60,000 nucleotides of DNA from Nymphaea colorata (Eukaryota > Streptophyta > Magnoliopsida > Nymphaeales > Nymphaeaceae), in the NCBI RefSeq assembly GCF_008831285.2, contig NC_045145.1:22816802-22876801 (forward strand). Reading direction: 5' to 3'. The notes beneath the pieces are model-generated. The model was not told where the DNA came from, did not search any database, and was given only the letters and a program-made list of their open reading frames with translations. Position numbers and translations under genes: made by a program. Below, piece after piece: positions 46,681 through 58,739 of this stretch; position 1 is the first letter of the stretch, and each line of letters starts with the position of its first letter.

Positions 46681-46690
<10 letters not shown>
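42850..46690. other. Intergenic DNA, no gene recognised
   Basis: Contains short microsatellites (44512-44532 and others), a T-run at 45740, and a 34-bp tandem duplication with TTATTTTTGTTTTGAAGATG at 45231-45300. No coding region I can support. Confidence 0.5.

Positions 46691-46692
<2 letters not shown>

Positions 46693-46744
<52 letters not shown>
46693..46744. repeat. (AT)n(GT)n compound microsatellite
   Basis: About 15 AT units followed by about 11 GT units. Confidence 0.97.
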
Positions 46745-47140
46745 TTGGTTAAGTTTCAATTATGAAAAGAATGATACATGCATGATATTTTTGTCAAATG
46801 GCCGCTTGTCGATGTGCCTAACTTGAGTGTTAGCATGGAAAATACCCGAGATAAAACTAGGTTTGAGATTGACTCATCAATTACTTTAAGCATAGGTTCA
46901 AATGTAAACAGTAATTAATTTAGAGCATGACTTTTTACCCTACAAGGCATGGCAAACATGAACTACAATGTTAGGTTGGAATATATAGATCACTAAACAT
47001 CAGCGAACATTGTGCTGCTACTTCATATGGGCCTGACCAATTAGCAGTCAGGACGTCGGACACCTTTCTCATATATGGAAAATGTGTCTGCATGCATGTG
47101 TGTGTGCCGCACATGTGCGCATGCATGCACGTGTCTGTCT

Positions 47141-47248
<108 letters not shown>

Positions 47249-48029
47249 ATTTCTTGGATATATGATGGGATAATATTCCTTGCCATGAAAAATCTTGACA
47301 GAGAGACCCATGACAGAGACAGTACTCCTTGAGTCGACCAAGTGGTATGAAGCATGTGGCTGGCATTCAGTCCCCCTGATTAAACATACAGTTGCATAGC
47401 ATGCTAATGCGTGCATGCGATTCTTGGGTGGATTCTCTTATAAGGTCTTCTTCCATATAGGTGGGCCTACCAAGAGACGTGAGTTGTAACAACTACTTTC
47501 TTTACCATCATGTAAGAATATTGGCGATCGATGTTCTCTTTTCCCTTCTTTTCTTTTTTTTCTCTCTCTCAAACACATATTTGTGATATATATATATATA
47601 CACACACACATAGACTGAGTACATATATATAAGATGGAGAATGTTAATTGGCTGTCAAGTGTTTAATTTGATCCAGAGTTCAGCAAGCATTACATGTAAA
47701 ATTAATTTAAGTTAAAATGCAATTGTTATTCACTTCTGTGAAAATGCAAGTTTGTAGATTGACAATCAAATTAACTGAATACCCATAATCAGTCTACCAT
47801 ATCTATAAAGAAACAGATCTTAGCGAGGCATGATAATATATATCATAATACTTTCAACACAAGCAATATACTGGAATACTACTTGTGGTAGACCAAGAGA
47901 AAACCACAATCAATGGCAAGACACATGATGAAATTTCAATTAAATAGTACGCAATTGTGACTACTGACTTGATCTTGAGATTACATGATCAACAAGCCCG
48001 ACCAATTCCATTGGGTACGAGGACATGAA

Positions 48030-48051
48030 ATATATATATATATATATATAT

Positions 48052-48103
<52 letters not shown>

Positions 48104-48121
48104 GGTCATAGATGAATGAGT

Positions 48122-48199
<78 letters not shown>

Positions 48200-48221
48200 G
48201 GTCATAGATGAATGAGTGTTT
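48030..48221. repeat. 96-bp tandem duplication with (AT)n(AG)n in HLH gene upstream region
   Basis: Two copies (48030-48125 and 48126-48221). Each consists of an AT run, TTAGAGAG, an AG run and the tail GCGGGTCATAGATGAATGAG plus TGTTT. The tails are identical. It lies 450-640 bp upstream of the HLH start codon, so it is within the likely promoter. GA tracts are bound by plant BPC/GAGA-binding factors in other genes. Confidence 0.93.
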
Positions 48222-48615
48222 TGCTCGTGTGTCAGAGAGAAGGTGAGCAGGACGTGGACTTTTGGGGTGAAAACGACAAAGGAAGATATAATTTTCCCCT
48301 CACAGGTGAAGAAGCAGCTCTCTCTCTCTAACCTAAGGAAGAGCATGCTCTCTGCACATGGCCTTCCCCTCATCTCTCTCTGCTTTGTCAGATTTACTCT
48401 TTCTTTTCTCGTTTTTCCCCTTCTCACCTCTCCTTCCACTCTCCTTCTATGATCTCTTTTAACCTTTATCATCACCTCGCTCCCCATGTTGCTATAACTA
48501 TCTCTTCCCTCCCTTCCTCCCCTTCATCCATCTCCCCCTCTCTCTCCCTCCCCCCTCTCTCTCTGACCAGCGACCCCTTCCTCACCACCATCTACCCTTG
48601 TTCTTGTTCTTCTTC

Positions 48616-48617
<2 letters not shown>

Positions 48618-48667
<50 letters not shown>
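48618..48667 (+). promoter_or_regulatory. (CT)n(GT)n leader just before HLH start codon
   Basis: A CT run followed by a GT run ends 3 bp before the ATG at 48671. Together with the C/T-rich 48350-48660 it looks like the pyrimidine-rich 5' leader common in plant genes. This is an inference from composition. Confidence 0.5.
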
Positions 48668-48670
48668 ACA

Positions 48671-48955
48671 ATGAAGCGGTGGGCTAAGGGCTGTACTGGG
48701 ACCTGTAAGGGCCAGCAATTGGCTCGAACCACGCAAAGAACGCTGTGGAGGAGCCGTGGTGCGGCGGGAAGCCGAAGGTGGGTAGTCGGCCGGGGCCAAT
48801 CCATCCAGAAGAAAGTGGGGAAGCTTCGGCGGCTTGTGCCTGGTGGGGATGGACTCACCGCGGATCGGCTTTTCATGAAGACGGCTGGTTATATCATGTT
48901 TTTGAAGCTTAAGCTCAACCTGTTGCAGACTCTCTCTAAGATGTACAAGCTCTGA
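48671..48955 (+). CDS. Atypical HLH protein, UPB1/PAR1/IBH1-like (94 aa)
   Basis: Intronless frame from ATG at 48671 to TGA at 48953-48955. The N-terminal half is rich in Arg and Lys (MKRWAKGCTGTCKGQQLART...). The C-terminal half is a helix-loop-helix: helix 1 IQKKVGKLRRLVPG, loop GDGLTA, helix 2 DRLFMKTAGYIMFLKLKLNL then LQTLSKMY. This matches the pattern (K.LR.LVPGG.GL..D.LF..TA.YI..L....) of plant HLH proteins such as UPB1, PAR1 and the IBH1 group. They lack the His-Glu-Arg DNA-contact residues and act by dimerising with bHLH factors. The Glu of the basic region is absent here too. The frame runs upstream to 48449, but that extension is a Ser/Leu repeat translated from CT tracts, so the internal ATG is preferred. 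Likely nuclear. Exact subfamily not determined. Confidence 0.85.
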   Translation: MKRWAKGCTGTCKGQQLARTTQRTLWRSRGAAGSRRWVVGRGQSIQKKVGKLRRLVPGGDGLTADRLFMKTAGYIMFLKLKLNLLQTLSKMYKL

Positions 48956-48959
48956 AGGC

Positions 48960-51900
48960 TTCTTTATTGACAGTTCATGTAGCATCCTCTTCTTCGTTAT
49001 CGCTAATGCCACCATTCTCCTTACAACTCAACTTCTTCTTCGATTTCTTCCTGCATGGCTATTTGCTTTTCCTTTTATTGCTCTTGTCCGCATCTTGATC
49101 AGCTTATAGCACCATATTACATATATATCTCCCTCCGTTTGAATTTGATGATCAGACCAACTTTTTATATGATGTTTTATGTGATGTTCACAGGATCCAA
49201 TACGAACTAAAAAGGTGAGTGTATTTTCTCTTCCAGGGAAACCGAGTTTATGTTGACAATAATGAATAATTCCATATGCTTGAGGAAGCAAAATAACATA
49301 TGCATATAATTGGTTCAACTTTTCTGAAAAATTCTTGGTATTCCTGTAAAGATCAGTACATCTCACCAACAGTTTCTGTAATTTATCTTCTTCTTCTCTT
49401 CTTCACCACAAACTATATAGATGGTAAAGCTTCAACCCTCAAGATTAGAATAGATAATATATCCTCGCGGTTAGTCATGCTGTCTCTTAAAGAGATCAAA
49501 TTGTTTTGACAGAAGAATTCTGGTCTAGGTCCAAACTGAGAAAGAACGGTACTTGAAGAAAATAGCTGGAATTGTAATCAGCCAGTTATACATATATAAA
49601 GTTGAATGGTTGAAAAGAACACCGGTTCTACGAATGAGTGCCTACCCAGTAGAGTTGAATGTTAATGTTTACTGCACAAAGTAATTAGTTGTACCAAATA
49701 TCATTAAGAGAATAGAGAGCAATATTGAAAAAGCAGCTTGTGATTCACCCAAATTTGAAAAAAAGAAGCGAAATATTGATTGGGGTTTGGTAGAGCAAGG
49801 TAGAAAATGGATTTAAAAGACAATTATTTAAGAATGGTTCATTCTTCCAACCACGAGCAATGGTCATATCATGGAATAAATAATAGTATCTTTCAAAGGC
49901 AGTCTTTGAAATTAATAATTCGTGAGTTCATGATAATGTTCAAGGGCGTCATGAATTCGGAGCTGAATCAATATGCAAGGACGAAAGCGAAAAGGAAGGA
50001 AAAAATTCAAGAGAAATTAAGCTGTTTAAATATGACGGTCAAACCCAACTTCAGACAACCACTTATTTGGAAATTTCAAAACTTTGTCATGCATTGGTAA
50101 AAAAAAAGCATCCTTCTTCAATATCGCCATGTTTCTATACGTGTGATGTTTTTCACTAAAGTTAAAAGATCTTGAAATATATCTCTCTCTCCGCATAGAT
50201 ATATATATATATATATATACAGACGCAACGCACACACGTAAAGAACAACAGGCATATTGCTACATGGCCCAGAAGTAGATTTTTTCTTTAATTTCCTGTT
50301 CAAGAGTATATCCGCATGATCATAGAAATGGCGTGGAAAACACACCACATATGCTGTTCATGAATTAGATTGGTCCTCATAATAGATTAACTTTCAAGCT
50401 CCCCATGCATGATAATAGATTCATTAGGCCACTTGATTATATTCAAAAGTACTGTTGTCATATAACTAAAGGGATTAATAGATGTACAGTTTTGGGTCAA
50501 AATATGGCTTACCAGCTCCGTTCGATCAACGGCTAAGAAGTTAGAATTAGAGCCTCCAATCTGATAGAAGATGAAGAGATCAATACCAATGTTGTGTTTT
50601 GAGATCTGCCTAATCCCAGTTTGATCTTAAAATGAGAAGAGAAAGAAAAGAAGAGATGAATTCTTTGGTTTCCTAGCTCATAGAATATGTATATTATATA
50701 TAAGCCTGATGCATGTAATTAGCTTCCATTTTTCTCCCCTGATCACAGACTCCATGCTGCATATCCAACAGCTTTAAATTGAAGCTTTGAACAAATTTTA
50801 CTGCTCAATTCAAGAAAATGTATTTGCACAGATCATGTCCACTCTAGTTACTCAAATATGATCAATATTTCTTGGAACTAAAATTAAGGATTTTGTTTCC
50901 CAAGGTCCATGTGTTAGCAGCCAATATGGAAGCATGAGATGAAATGATGACAGTGACATATAATACAACTCAAACCCAAACACAAAATTCTTTGACGTTA
51001 TGTTATCTAATTTCTGAGGCTTCACGAAAGAACATAAATTTTTGTTCTTTCAAAACATGGGAACAGATTGTTCCCTGCCTTTCGTTTATCCAGTGTTCGG
51101 TACCCTTCATTGACAACACTGTTTCAGCTACCAAACACCCTCTAAGTTCAAGACAAGAATTCTCAGGTTTTTCTAGATTTTCAGTCATCATCGAACCAGA
51201 AGTGCCTTCGAAGACATCCGATAAAATTGAAACGATACAGAAAAGATTGCAAGGATGGCATGCACAAATCCAGAAATGGTCCGGTCGTCGAACCAGAACA
51301 GTTGAAATTTTGCCTGAATTAATTGTTAGAACAATTGGGCGCCGCAGTAAGGAAAACGTCTCTGTTTATGCCTTTCGGATGAAAAAAGAGAGGTCAGGAA
51401 CATGAATCACATGATATACATGAATTGCCTTATACCTAACTTTCCACTCGTAGTCCATTACCATGGAAGCAGGAGGCCACTCACTTTGCCTACCAACAGT
51501 AACAAAGACAGTTCTCAGGTGATTAAAATCCCCAGCAACACGAGTCCTCCGTGGCTCCATTAGAATAATATTACCAGTAATTGAAGTGGCAGATAATTAT
51601 AGTTGATGACTATAATCAGTAATATACATCATCATTTTGGAAGTGCTCCCTTTCATGAGCTCACAAGATCAAGCTGATCAGCTGAACAAATTACACAGAT
51701 GAGCATAAAGAATAACATACGAATTATGTTTTTGAAGATATTGATGATCATGTATGTCCAGCTGCAACACCTCGAAAGTTTAGTCTTTTATTTAAGATTG
51801 TGAAGAATTTCAACAGTCCTATAAACAACAGTTGTTCAGTGATTGGTTGTTTTGATTCTTAGTCTTTTTGAGTCCGAATCAAAGCTACCATGAGAAGCAT

Positions 51901-53640
51901 AGGGATCTATCAGATCAAAAGCTTGTAGGAGTGGGTCGGGTTGTCAAACTAGCTACGACTTAATGATATCCTGATTCCTAGGGTGAACTGAAGTTGGAAT
52001 CCGTCAGATCAATTCTTTGGGTCTGTTTGAAACTGAAATGTTCCAAAAGATCAATTTATAAGAAATCCCAATACGAGGCATAGAATCAATATCAGGTCTA
52101 GCTAGCCCATTAATTAGGATTCAAAATGAAAAAACCCTGTTAGCATTGCTGGTGATTGTTGATCCAACTGTCTCATTAATGTGCTGATAATGGGGAGTGA
52201 TCCTAATGAAAAGTTGAGGTGAAGGTGGGTCGAATCTTCAGTACGATTCTGACTTGATTTGAAAGTTTAGGTGAATGCAGTCCACAAAAGTTTGCTTCTT
52301 TTCTTAAGAGTGATGGGGGTTTGAAGCACATGATTTGGGCATCAATCACATCCCGGGTCATGATCATATAGACAAAAAGGCAATCCTTTTAAATGATTAC
52401 TCCCTGTTCTTGGCCTTTACAAGATCTTAGTAAAGATCCGGGCCCATGTCCTGACCATTGACAGCCCAATTTACTCTCTCTTTCTCCCTCTCTCATTCAT
52501 ACCATTGACAACCAAGTCTACTTTCACTCATCTTCTTATTCTCTCGGAGACTCACAGAAGCAAGGAGGGATGTTGCTCACTTTGGGTCTGTAAAAAAGCG
52601 TCCCCAATTGCATTCCAAATGCTTATCTACCAAAGTAGTTAACTGAGAACATTAAAGAAGAATAAAAGAAGTTCATGCTGAACCTTAGAAGTCTTCAAAT
52701 GAACAGTTCGAGCTACCACTCAATTGAGATCAACTCTCAACCCTACCATTTGCTAGCTGTTTGGTGCGAAACATCCCTCTGCATGTACGGGGCGTGTAAT
52801 GACTAAAATGCTCTGGATAAAATAAAAAATAGAGAGACTTTTGAAAGGATAACGAAAAATGTTAAAAAGTTTAAAACGTACTTGCCTTCATAAATAGTTT
52901 TTAAAAAACCCCAACCTCCATTCTTTCTTTTCGAGTACATATTTGTTGCTCGATCTCTGTTTGGTGTCGTCGTTATAAGCCTTGGTAGTTGAAGCATTCG
53001 ATTAGTTCATTCCTCAACATGAGCCACAGTGCTAGGACTAACCCTGATTCCGATCTGATCAACGTCCAGTGTGCGCCGGCCCAGAAGAATGGGCAGTGCT
53101 CGCCATGGATACTTGGACTGTGTGGCGAATGTTAGTTCTAGTCTTCATAATAGTCGATTTTGTTCATCTTAGATGCGAAGTCATTCTTCTGAAATCAAAA
53201 TTTTCGGATATTCAGTCCTATTTGGCCTTAATCACAACAGATCATCCTTTATGGGAAATTTACTGCTAGAGAGTGATGAAATTTGCAAGGAAGAAGACCA
53301 TTTTATTTCTTGTATATTTATGAGAGAGAGAGCTGCTAGTCCCTTAGGTGCTAGACTTATTTGGGAATAATTGGCCATTGATTTTGCATAGATAAACTTT
53401 TGGAAAAAAAAAGGAGAAAAAGATACTACATTTTAGTAATCTAGTGCAAATTCACAACTTTCTTTAAAAAGAGAGAGAGAGAGATGAAATATCTTTGGCT
53501 AAGAAGCCAAGTTATTGCTGCTTTCTAACCAACTCATGAGTCATAAACCATCTTAATTTGTTTGGAAGGTTAAACATGTCCTAAAGAATGCAAACAAGAA
53601 GAGATCAATAAGAGCAAAAAGAAAACAACCTACATGTGAC
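48960..53640. other. Intergenic DNA with two unassigned open frames
   Basis: No gene recognised. Plus-strand 50944-51405 (153 codons) and minus-strand 51366-51560 (64 codons, with GDFNHLRTVFVTVGRQSEWP) are open and not low-complexity, but I do not recognise them, and they overlap on opposite strands. Short AT and GA tracts at 50200 and 53470. Confidence 0.4.
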
Positions 53641-53651
53641 TGGCCTGCCCA

Positions 53652-53937
53652 TAAGCTTGGGCGTCGGTCTAAGTACCCGGCCTGACTCGGGCCCAGAAAA
53701 AAGGCACCAGGTTGGCCTGACTAAGCACGATAAGATATTTTTAATATTATTTTTATTGATTTTTATATATAATTATTTTATTATGATTAATTATATTAAT
53801 ATATTATTTTATATTAAAAATATATATTTTTTAATTTTAACCGGTTCGAGTTTTTGGTGTCGGGTGGAACCTGGGCCGCAGTTACGAGCTGCAGCCCGAC
53901 TCCTTATCGGGCTGGGCCGGTCCGATGCTCAGGCCTA
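53652..53937. mobile_element. MITE family A (hAT-type), copy 2
   Basis: The left end TAAGCTTGGGCGTCGG pairs with TAGGCCTGAGCATCGG read from the right end. Flanks CCTGCCCA (53644-53651) and CCTGCCGG (53938-53945) form an 8-bp duplication with two mismatches. GC-rich arms with GGGCC words surround an AT-only core of about 130 bp. Confidence 0.8.
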
Positions 53938-53948
53938 CCTGCCGGTAA

Positions 53949-53951
<3 letters not shown>

Positions 53952-54004
<53 letters not shown>
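53952..54004. repeat. (CT)n microsatellite
   Basis: About 26 CT units, just right of MITE copy 2. Confidence 0.97.
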
Positions 54005-54007
<3 letters not shown>

Positions 54008-54009
54008 CT

Positions 54010-54859
54010 CTCTTATCTTAGTAGCAAAACATGAAAAAGGGAAATGCTAGATCTACTTTTCTTTATATGTCTGGCTTCTTGATGGTGGATGGCAGTGGTC
54101 TTCGTTTTACTACATCTTCGTGTTAATCTATGTCATTCCTGTTGGGAAAATGTGATTGATGGTGCATGCCTATAGGAACTTTCACGTCGACCTAAACCTC
54201 TGTCGTGAGAGTTGTTCTCCAAGTTAGTTCATATGTTGTAAGCACCACAACTCTCTACTTTGCCTATGCATTAGACATTGACACAACAGATTGTTTCGGA
54301 GTCTTCCAAATGACAATCTACCCTCAAACGGAGAGCAAATAGCTTGCCGCCTCCCATCAAAATTGTGTTTGAGAAAAACTCAAATTTGACCTGGTTTTCA
54401 AAAGGAGAGCAAATAGCTTGCCCCCTGCCCCTGGTTCTTCATAAACAATGTGCTTTGAACGTAAATGCCACCCAAACACAGGAACCAATTTTCAAAAATT
54501 TATTCATACATAAAACCAAGTTTTCACAAAACTGGATTTTTGAGATGGGAGTGATCATCCAAAGGCCCCATACAAATGTCTATTAATATATATATGATCC
54601 TAGCTACCGGAACTGTACCCACCAAATGCGTGTTTCTGTCTATGTTGTTGGCTTTGGGTGAGAAAGCCGGACATTCGAAGCGGCAACTCTGTCTTCTTCA
54701 ATTTGGAGGTATTAAGACAGCCTATTGCGTCATGATTGGAAGCTCGTATGGATGATTAATGCCACTAGTAGTACTCATGGCAGTGATACAAATTAAGTAC
54801 CAATAATTAGGATAAGGGCCTAGTTGATCATAATTCATGAGTGAGAAATATTTAACATT

Positions 54860-54860
<1 letters not shown>
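54010..54860. other. Intergenic DNA, no gene recognised
   Basis: GGAGAGCAAATAGCTTGCC occurs twice (54330 and 54402), suggesting a diverged 72-bp tandem duplication. Nothing else assignable. Confidence 0.45.
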
Positions 54861-54861
<1 letters not shown>

Positions 54862-54924
<63 letters not shown>

Positions 54925-54941
54925 GAGAGAGAGAGAGAGAG
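54862..54941. repeat. (AT)n(AG)n compound microsatellite
   Basis: About 28 AT units followed by about 10 AG units, ending 7 bp before Copia element 2. Confidence 0.97.
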
Positions 54942-54948
54942 ATCCAAT

Positions 54949-55253
54949 TGTTAGAGATAAGGTTGCGGATCTTGCTTGTCCGTTATTCGTGGTTAAAGCT
55001 CAAAAGAAGAAAGTAACAAATGATCCGACGCACAAGGATAGCAGAATCAGTGCAAAAGGGAAAGAAATTCAATTTTGTAATAATCAAGATTTGAAAATAA
55101 AGAATCTTGATAGACCAGCCAGAAAATGCCTATTTAACATTCTTTCCTTTTCTCTCATTTTGAACTTGAATATTGAGAGAGAACAATTCCCAAAATTGAG
55201 AGGTTGAATAAAGAGGAAATCATCGTGGACATAAGTCGAGTTTGACAGAACCA
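54949..55253 (+). repeat. Copia element 2, 5' LTR (3' part missing)
   Basis: Aligns with 59345 onward to the shared word GAACCACG, then diverges. The expected LTR end and primer-binding site are not visible, suggesting a deletion at about 55253. It carries a ~40-bp segment (near 54992-55040) absent from the partner. Confidence 0.8.
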
Positions 55254-55269
55254 CGGGTCATCCACTTTG

Positions 55270-55980
55270 CAAATGGAATGCAACCACAAGCTTTGTATCG
55301 ATCAAGCTAGACGAAAATAACTATCTCCTCTTGAAATCACAACTCTGAAGTTCCATGCATAGCCAAGATTTGTTAAATTGATGTCTCTTCTACTCCTTCA
55401 CATGCATTTCATTCAAATATTAGTATTCTACAGTTGAACTCTCTTAAAACCATGAATGACATAGTATCTGATTCAGATCTGGTCTTGCATACTCTCAATG
55501 ACTTGTTAAGTGAGTACGAGAGTTTGATTAGAACAGTCACCACGTCCAAAATTCTACCCATACACTCTCAATGGCTTGTCAAGTGAGTACGAGAGTTTTA
55601 TTAGAATAGTCACCAAGTCCAAAATTCTACCCACCTTTTGTAAGTTGTATGATCTTTGTTGAGCCGGCTTCATCATGTGGCAAAGTCAACCATGGCACCA
55701 GCCGCACCACGCATACTGAAGTTTACAAGACCAAGGAAATACTCGATCACAGCATCTCATAATACTATTTTAAGTGAGATGACTAGTCACAATCAATATG
55801 AAGTAGGGAAAAACAGAGATAAGATAAATATACAAAGAAATCATTATACCAACCAAGATCTCAGCAGTCTAGGTAAAACTGGAAACAAATGCAGTAACAA
55901 GGCTGCAGACCGAGCAAAGGAAAAACACTATGAGAGGCGTGCAAATTCCTTCTTGAAGGCTGCAACTCAGCTATAAATGC
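55270..55980 (+). pseudogene. Copia element 2 gag relic with 70-bp internal duplication
   Basis: Frames give SIKLDENNYLLLKSQL and SDLVLHTLNDLLSEYESLIR, which resemble the start and middle of Copia gag (UBN2-type). The segment with CTCAATGACTTGTTAAGTGA to CCAAAATTCTACCCA is repeated in tandem at about 55494 and 55563, disrupting the frame. Downstream frame 55656-55976 continues LLSRLHHVAKSTMAP. Gag would form the virus-like particle. Confidence 0.7.
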
Positions 55981-56199
55981 ATGTAATGGTGAGAGCAGGT
56001 GTCTAAGCAAAAATCGATACGTTGGACTGAATACATTCTCTCTTCCTCGTGGATCGCTTGCTCAACCAAGAGCATCGACTTCAATTGTTTGCTCTTAAAA
56101 GTCCTGCACAAGTTGAAAATTCAGCAACTGCGTTTTTACTCAACGTGGAAGGAACTCTTACCCTGTTGGACAAGGCTCTCAAGGGCAAAAGAAGTCCGA

Positions 56200-56520
56200 A
56201 ACTCAGCAAGTAGTATGTCAATTTTGTGGGTGCAGACATGCTATGACATGCCTAAGGCCTTTATGGCCATGGTTCTAAATGGAGACATGCTAATGGGTTT
56301 GTTGTTAGAGATCTGACATGGGCAGCACTTCGCAAGCGAAAAGCTAAGGATGGTTTATACATATGTCTGATGAATCCAACAAAGTATCTAAGTGTGCTCT
56401 TATTGGACAGCATTCTAGATGTCGTCTAGTCAATCTTTGGCACCAACAACTTGGTCATTCTCATTTGCAGACGTTGAATTTACTTAAGAAAATAATTATG
56501 TGCTTGTGAACAATAGTGAA
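56200..56520 (+). pseudogene. Copia element 2 zinc knuckle and pre-integrase relic
   Basis: CQFCGCRHA near 56217 resembles a degraded CCHC knuckle. LWHQQLGHSHLQTLNLLKK near 56435-56490 is a clear pre-integrase block. Stops interrupt both. Confidence 0.65.
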
Positions 56521-56543
56521 CTTGATTCTATTCTAGTTGTGTT

Positions 56544-56955
56544 TTGGCTAAGATGCAGCGATTTCCATTTGATCTTAGTTTGAATACTAGCATTCATCCA
56601 CTTCATTTGCTTCATGCCGACCTTTTGGGGCCTGCCCAACATGCTCAAGGTTATAATTATTATCTATTTATTGTAGATGACTTTTTGCGCTTTAGTTGGA
56701 ATTTTCCCCTGGATAAAGAATCAGACACACTGCTATGCGTTCAAAATTTTAAGGTGCTTATTGAAAAACAATTGGGATATGAAACAAAAATTTTACAAAG
56801 TAAGCAATGACTTCTCTAGTTTTCTTAGCTCAAATGGAATAACGAGATGGCTTCCTTGCCACCCCATGCCTCAACAAAATGGCATTGTGGAGAGAAAACA
56901 TTGCCATGTCATTGAGACCAACTTAAACATGATAGCTCATGCATCTCTCCCTTAG
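56544..56955 (+). pseudogene. Copia element 2 integrase relic
   Basis: Contains LHLLHADLLGPAQHAQGYNY and YLFIVDDFLRFSW with the first catalytic Asp, then in another frame PQQNGIVERKHCHVIETNL with the catalytic Glu. The second Asp block (usually RSDNG) is not intact. Frameshift near 56800. Confidence 0.88.
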
Positions 56956-57090
56956 CGTTTTTGGGTTGGCTCTTTCAGAATAGTAGTTCACATTATCAAC
57001 TGATTGTGAAGTTCAGAATTAAGAAATAAATCCCCATTTGAAAGAGTTTTCAAAGTTGCTTCTCAATATGACTATTTTTGAGTTTTAGGA

Positions 57091-57428
57091 TAAGCCTGAG
57101 CATCGGCTCAGCCCTGCCCAGTAAGGAGCCTGGGTTGGGCCGGCCTGACACCAGAAACACGGGCCCGGGACCCATCTCCGGTGGACCATTCAAACTCGAG
57201 CCTGAGCTCGGCCCGATTAAATTAAAAAAATATATTTTAAATATAAAATAATATAAAAATATAATTAATTGTAATAAAATATTATATATATTAATAAAAT
57301 AAATATTTAAAAAATTATCAGGCCCAACCGGGCCATCGGGCCGGCTCGATGCCCTTCTTTACGAGCCTGGGCCCGAGCTCGAGTCGGGCCGAGTATCCAG
57401 CAGCGGCCTGTCCCAATGCCCACCTTTA
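57091..57428. mobile_element. MITE family A (hAT-type), copy 3, nested in Copia element 2
   Basis: 338 bp flanked by a perfect 8-bp duplication TTTTAGGA (57083-57090 and 57429-57436). The left end is TAAGCCTGAGCATCGG; the right end reads TAAAGGTGGGCATTGG on the other strand. GC-rich arms and an AT-only core match copies at 25084 and 53652. It inserted after the Copia element had landed. Confidence 0.93.
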
Positions 57429-57949
57429 TTTTAGGATGTACATGTTATCCCTTACTTGTGTCATATAGAGAGTCCAAACTCTCTTCATGTTTTTCTTGGT
57501 TATGGCACAAGTCATAAAGGAAACATATGTTTAGATCTTGTTATTAATATGATTTTTATTAGCTGACATGTTTTCAATGAGAAATCTTTCTTATTTCATG
57601 GATGGGGTTTTCCAACCACTGAAAGGGACATTGGAAAATGAATTTTCAATCATCTAGACATGCATCCAATGAAACTAAAATAGAAGACTACTTTAAGAAA
57701 CGTGGATCTGGTTCAAATGGATCCAAATATATATTATTACTAGGTCCAAATTCTTGTGAAGAAGACCAAACTCAAAACAACAATAACAATCAATTCAGTT
57801 GATGAAAGTCTCATTTATAATGATGAGATTCAAGAAAATGCTATTGTCTAATCTCCTCTAAATCTCACCATTGACGTTCCAATTAGGACTCACCCTATGA
57901 TCATAAGGTTCCAAGATAGCAGCCCAAGGTCTACATGGCTGCAACATAT

Positions 57950-58620
57950 CTAGAAGAAAAAAAGCTAAAAGGTCTTGTGGAGGCTTTAAAATATCCACAG
58001 TGGATCGAAGCCATGCAACACAAAATGGACGCCCTTTACAAAAACCAAACTTGAAACCTTGTCGCACCACCTAAGATAGTTAATCTAGTCGGTTGTAAGT
58101 AAGTTTTTAAAATCAAAAGATACTCAAATGAGACAATTGCTCATTACAAGGCCAGACTTGTGGCCAAAGGTTATAGCAAAAAAAGGATTTGATTATTCTG
58201 ACACATATGGTTTAATAATAAAACCTACTATTATATGGGGTCATTCTTTCTATTGCCACATCCGAAGGCTGGTCTATCCATCAATTGGATGTAAACAATG
58301 TTTTTTTTTTTCATGGAATTCTAAAAGACGAACTATGACTTAAAGCAAACGTCCTAGGCTTGGTTTGAAAGACTCTAATGATACTTTCTTGAAAATGGCT
58401 TTAGGGAGTCATTGGTTGATACATCACTATTTGTTAGAAAAACTCAAGAAAAAAAAACATATTTTTACTTATATATGTGGATGACATAATTATTACAAGA
58501 AATAATCCTCATGAAATTCAAAAGATTATATATGGTTTGGGATAAGCATTTTCTATTAAAAATATTGAAAAATTATTTTCTAGGCATGAAAGTGTCACGT
58601 CAAAAGGACAAAAATTTTCC
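57950..58620 (+). pseudogene. Copia element 2 reverse transcriptase relic
   Basis: ALKYPQWIEAMQHKMDALYK near 57985, HYKARLVAKGYS near 58142, and FDYSDTYGLIIKPTI near 58190 are Copia RT blocks. YVDDIIITRN is intact at 58474-58503, so the catalytic motif survives although the frame does not. Confidence 0.88.
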
Positions 58621-58739
58621 CTCGTAGGAAAAATATATTAGAGATATTTTAAGGTGAAAAAACATGGAGAATGCAAAATCTCATGCCACGCCTACTGCAC
58701 CAAATGTTCCTCTATCTAAACTTGATGGTAAAAAATTAG

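Noticed and set aside
48449-48670. Upstream in-frame extension of the HLH protein
   Set aside because: The added residues are Ser/Leu/Val runs from CT and GT repeats, more likely 5' leader.
48524-49015. 163-codon minus-strand frame opposite the HLH gene
   Set aside because: It is the complement of the HLH coding sequence plus CT repeats. The plus-strand frame carries the recognisable HLH motif.
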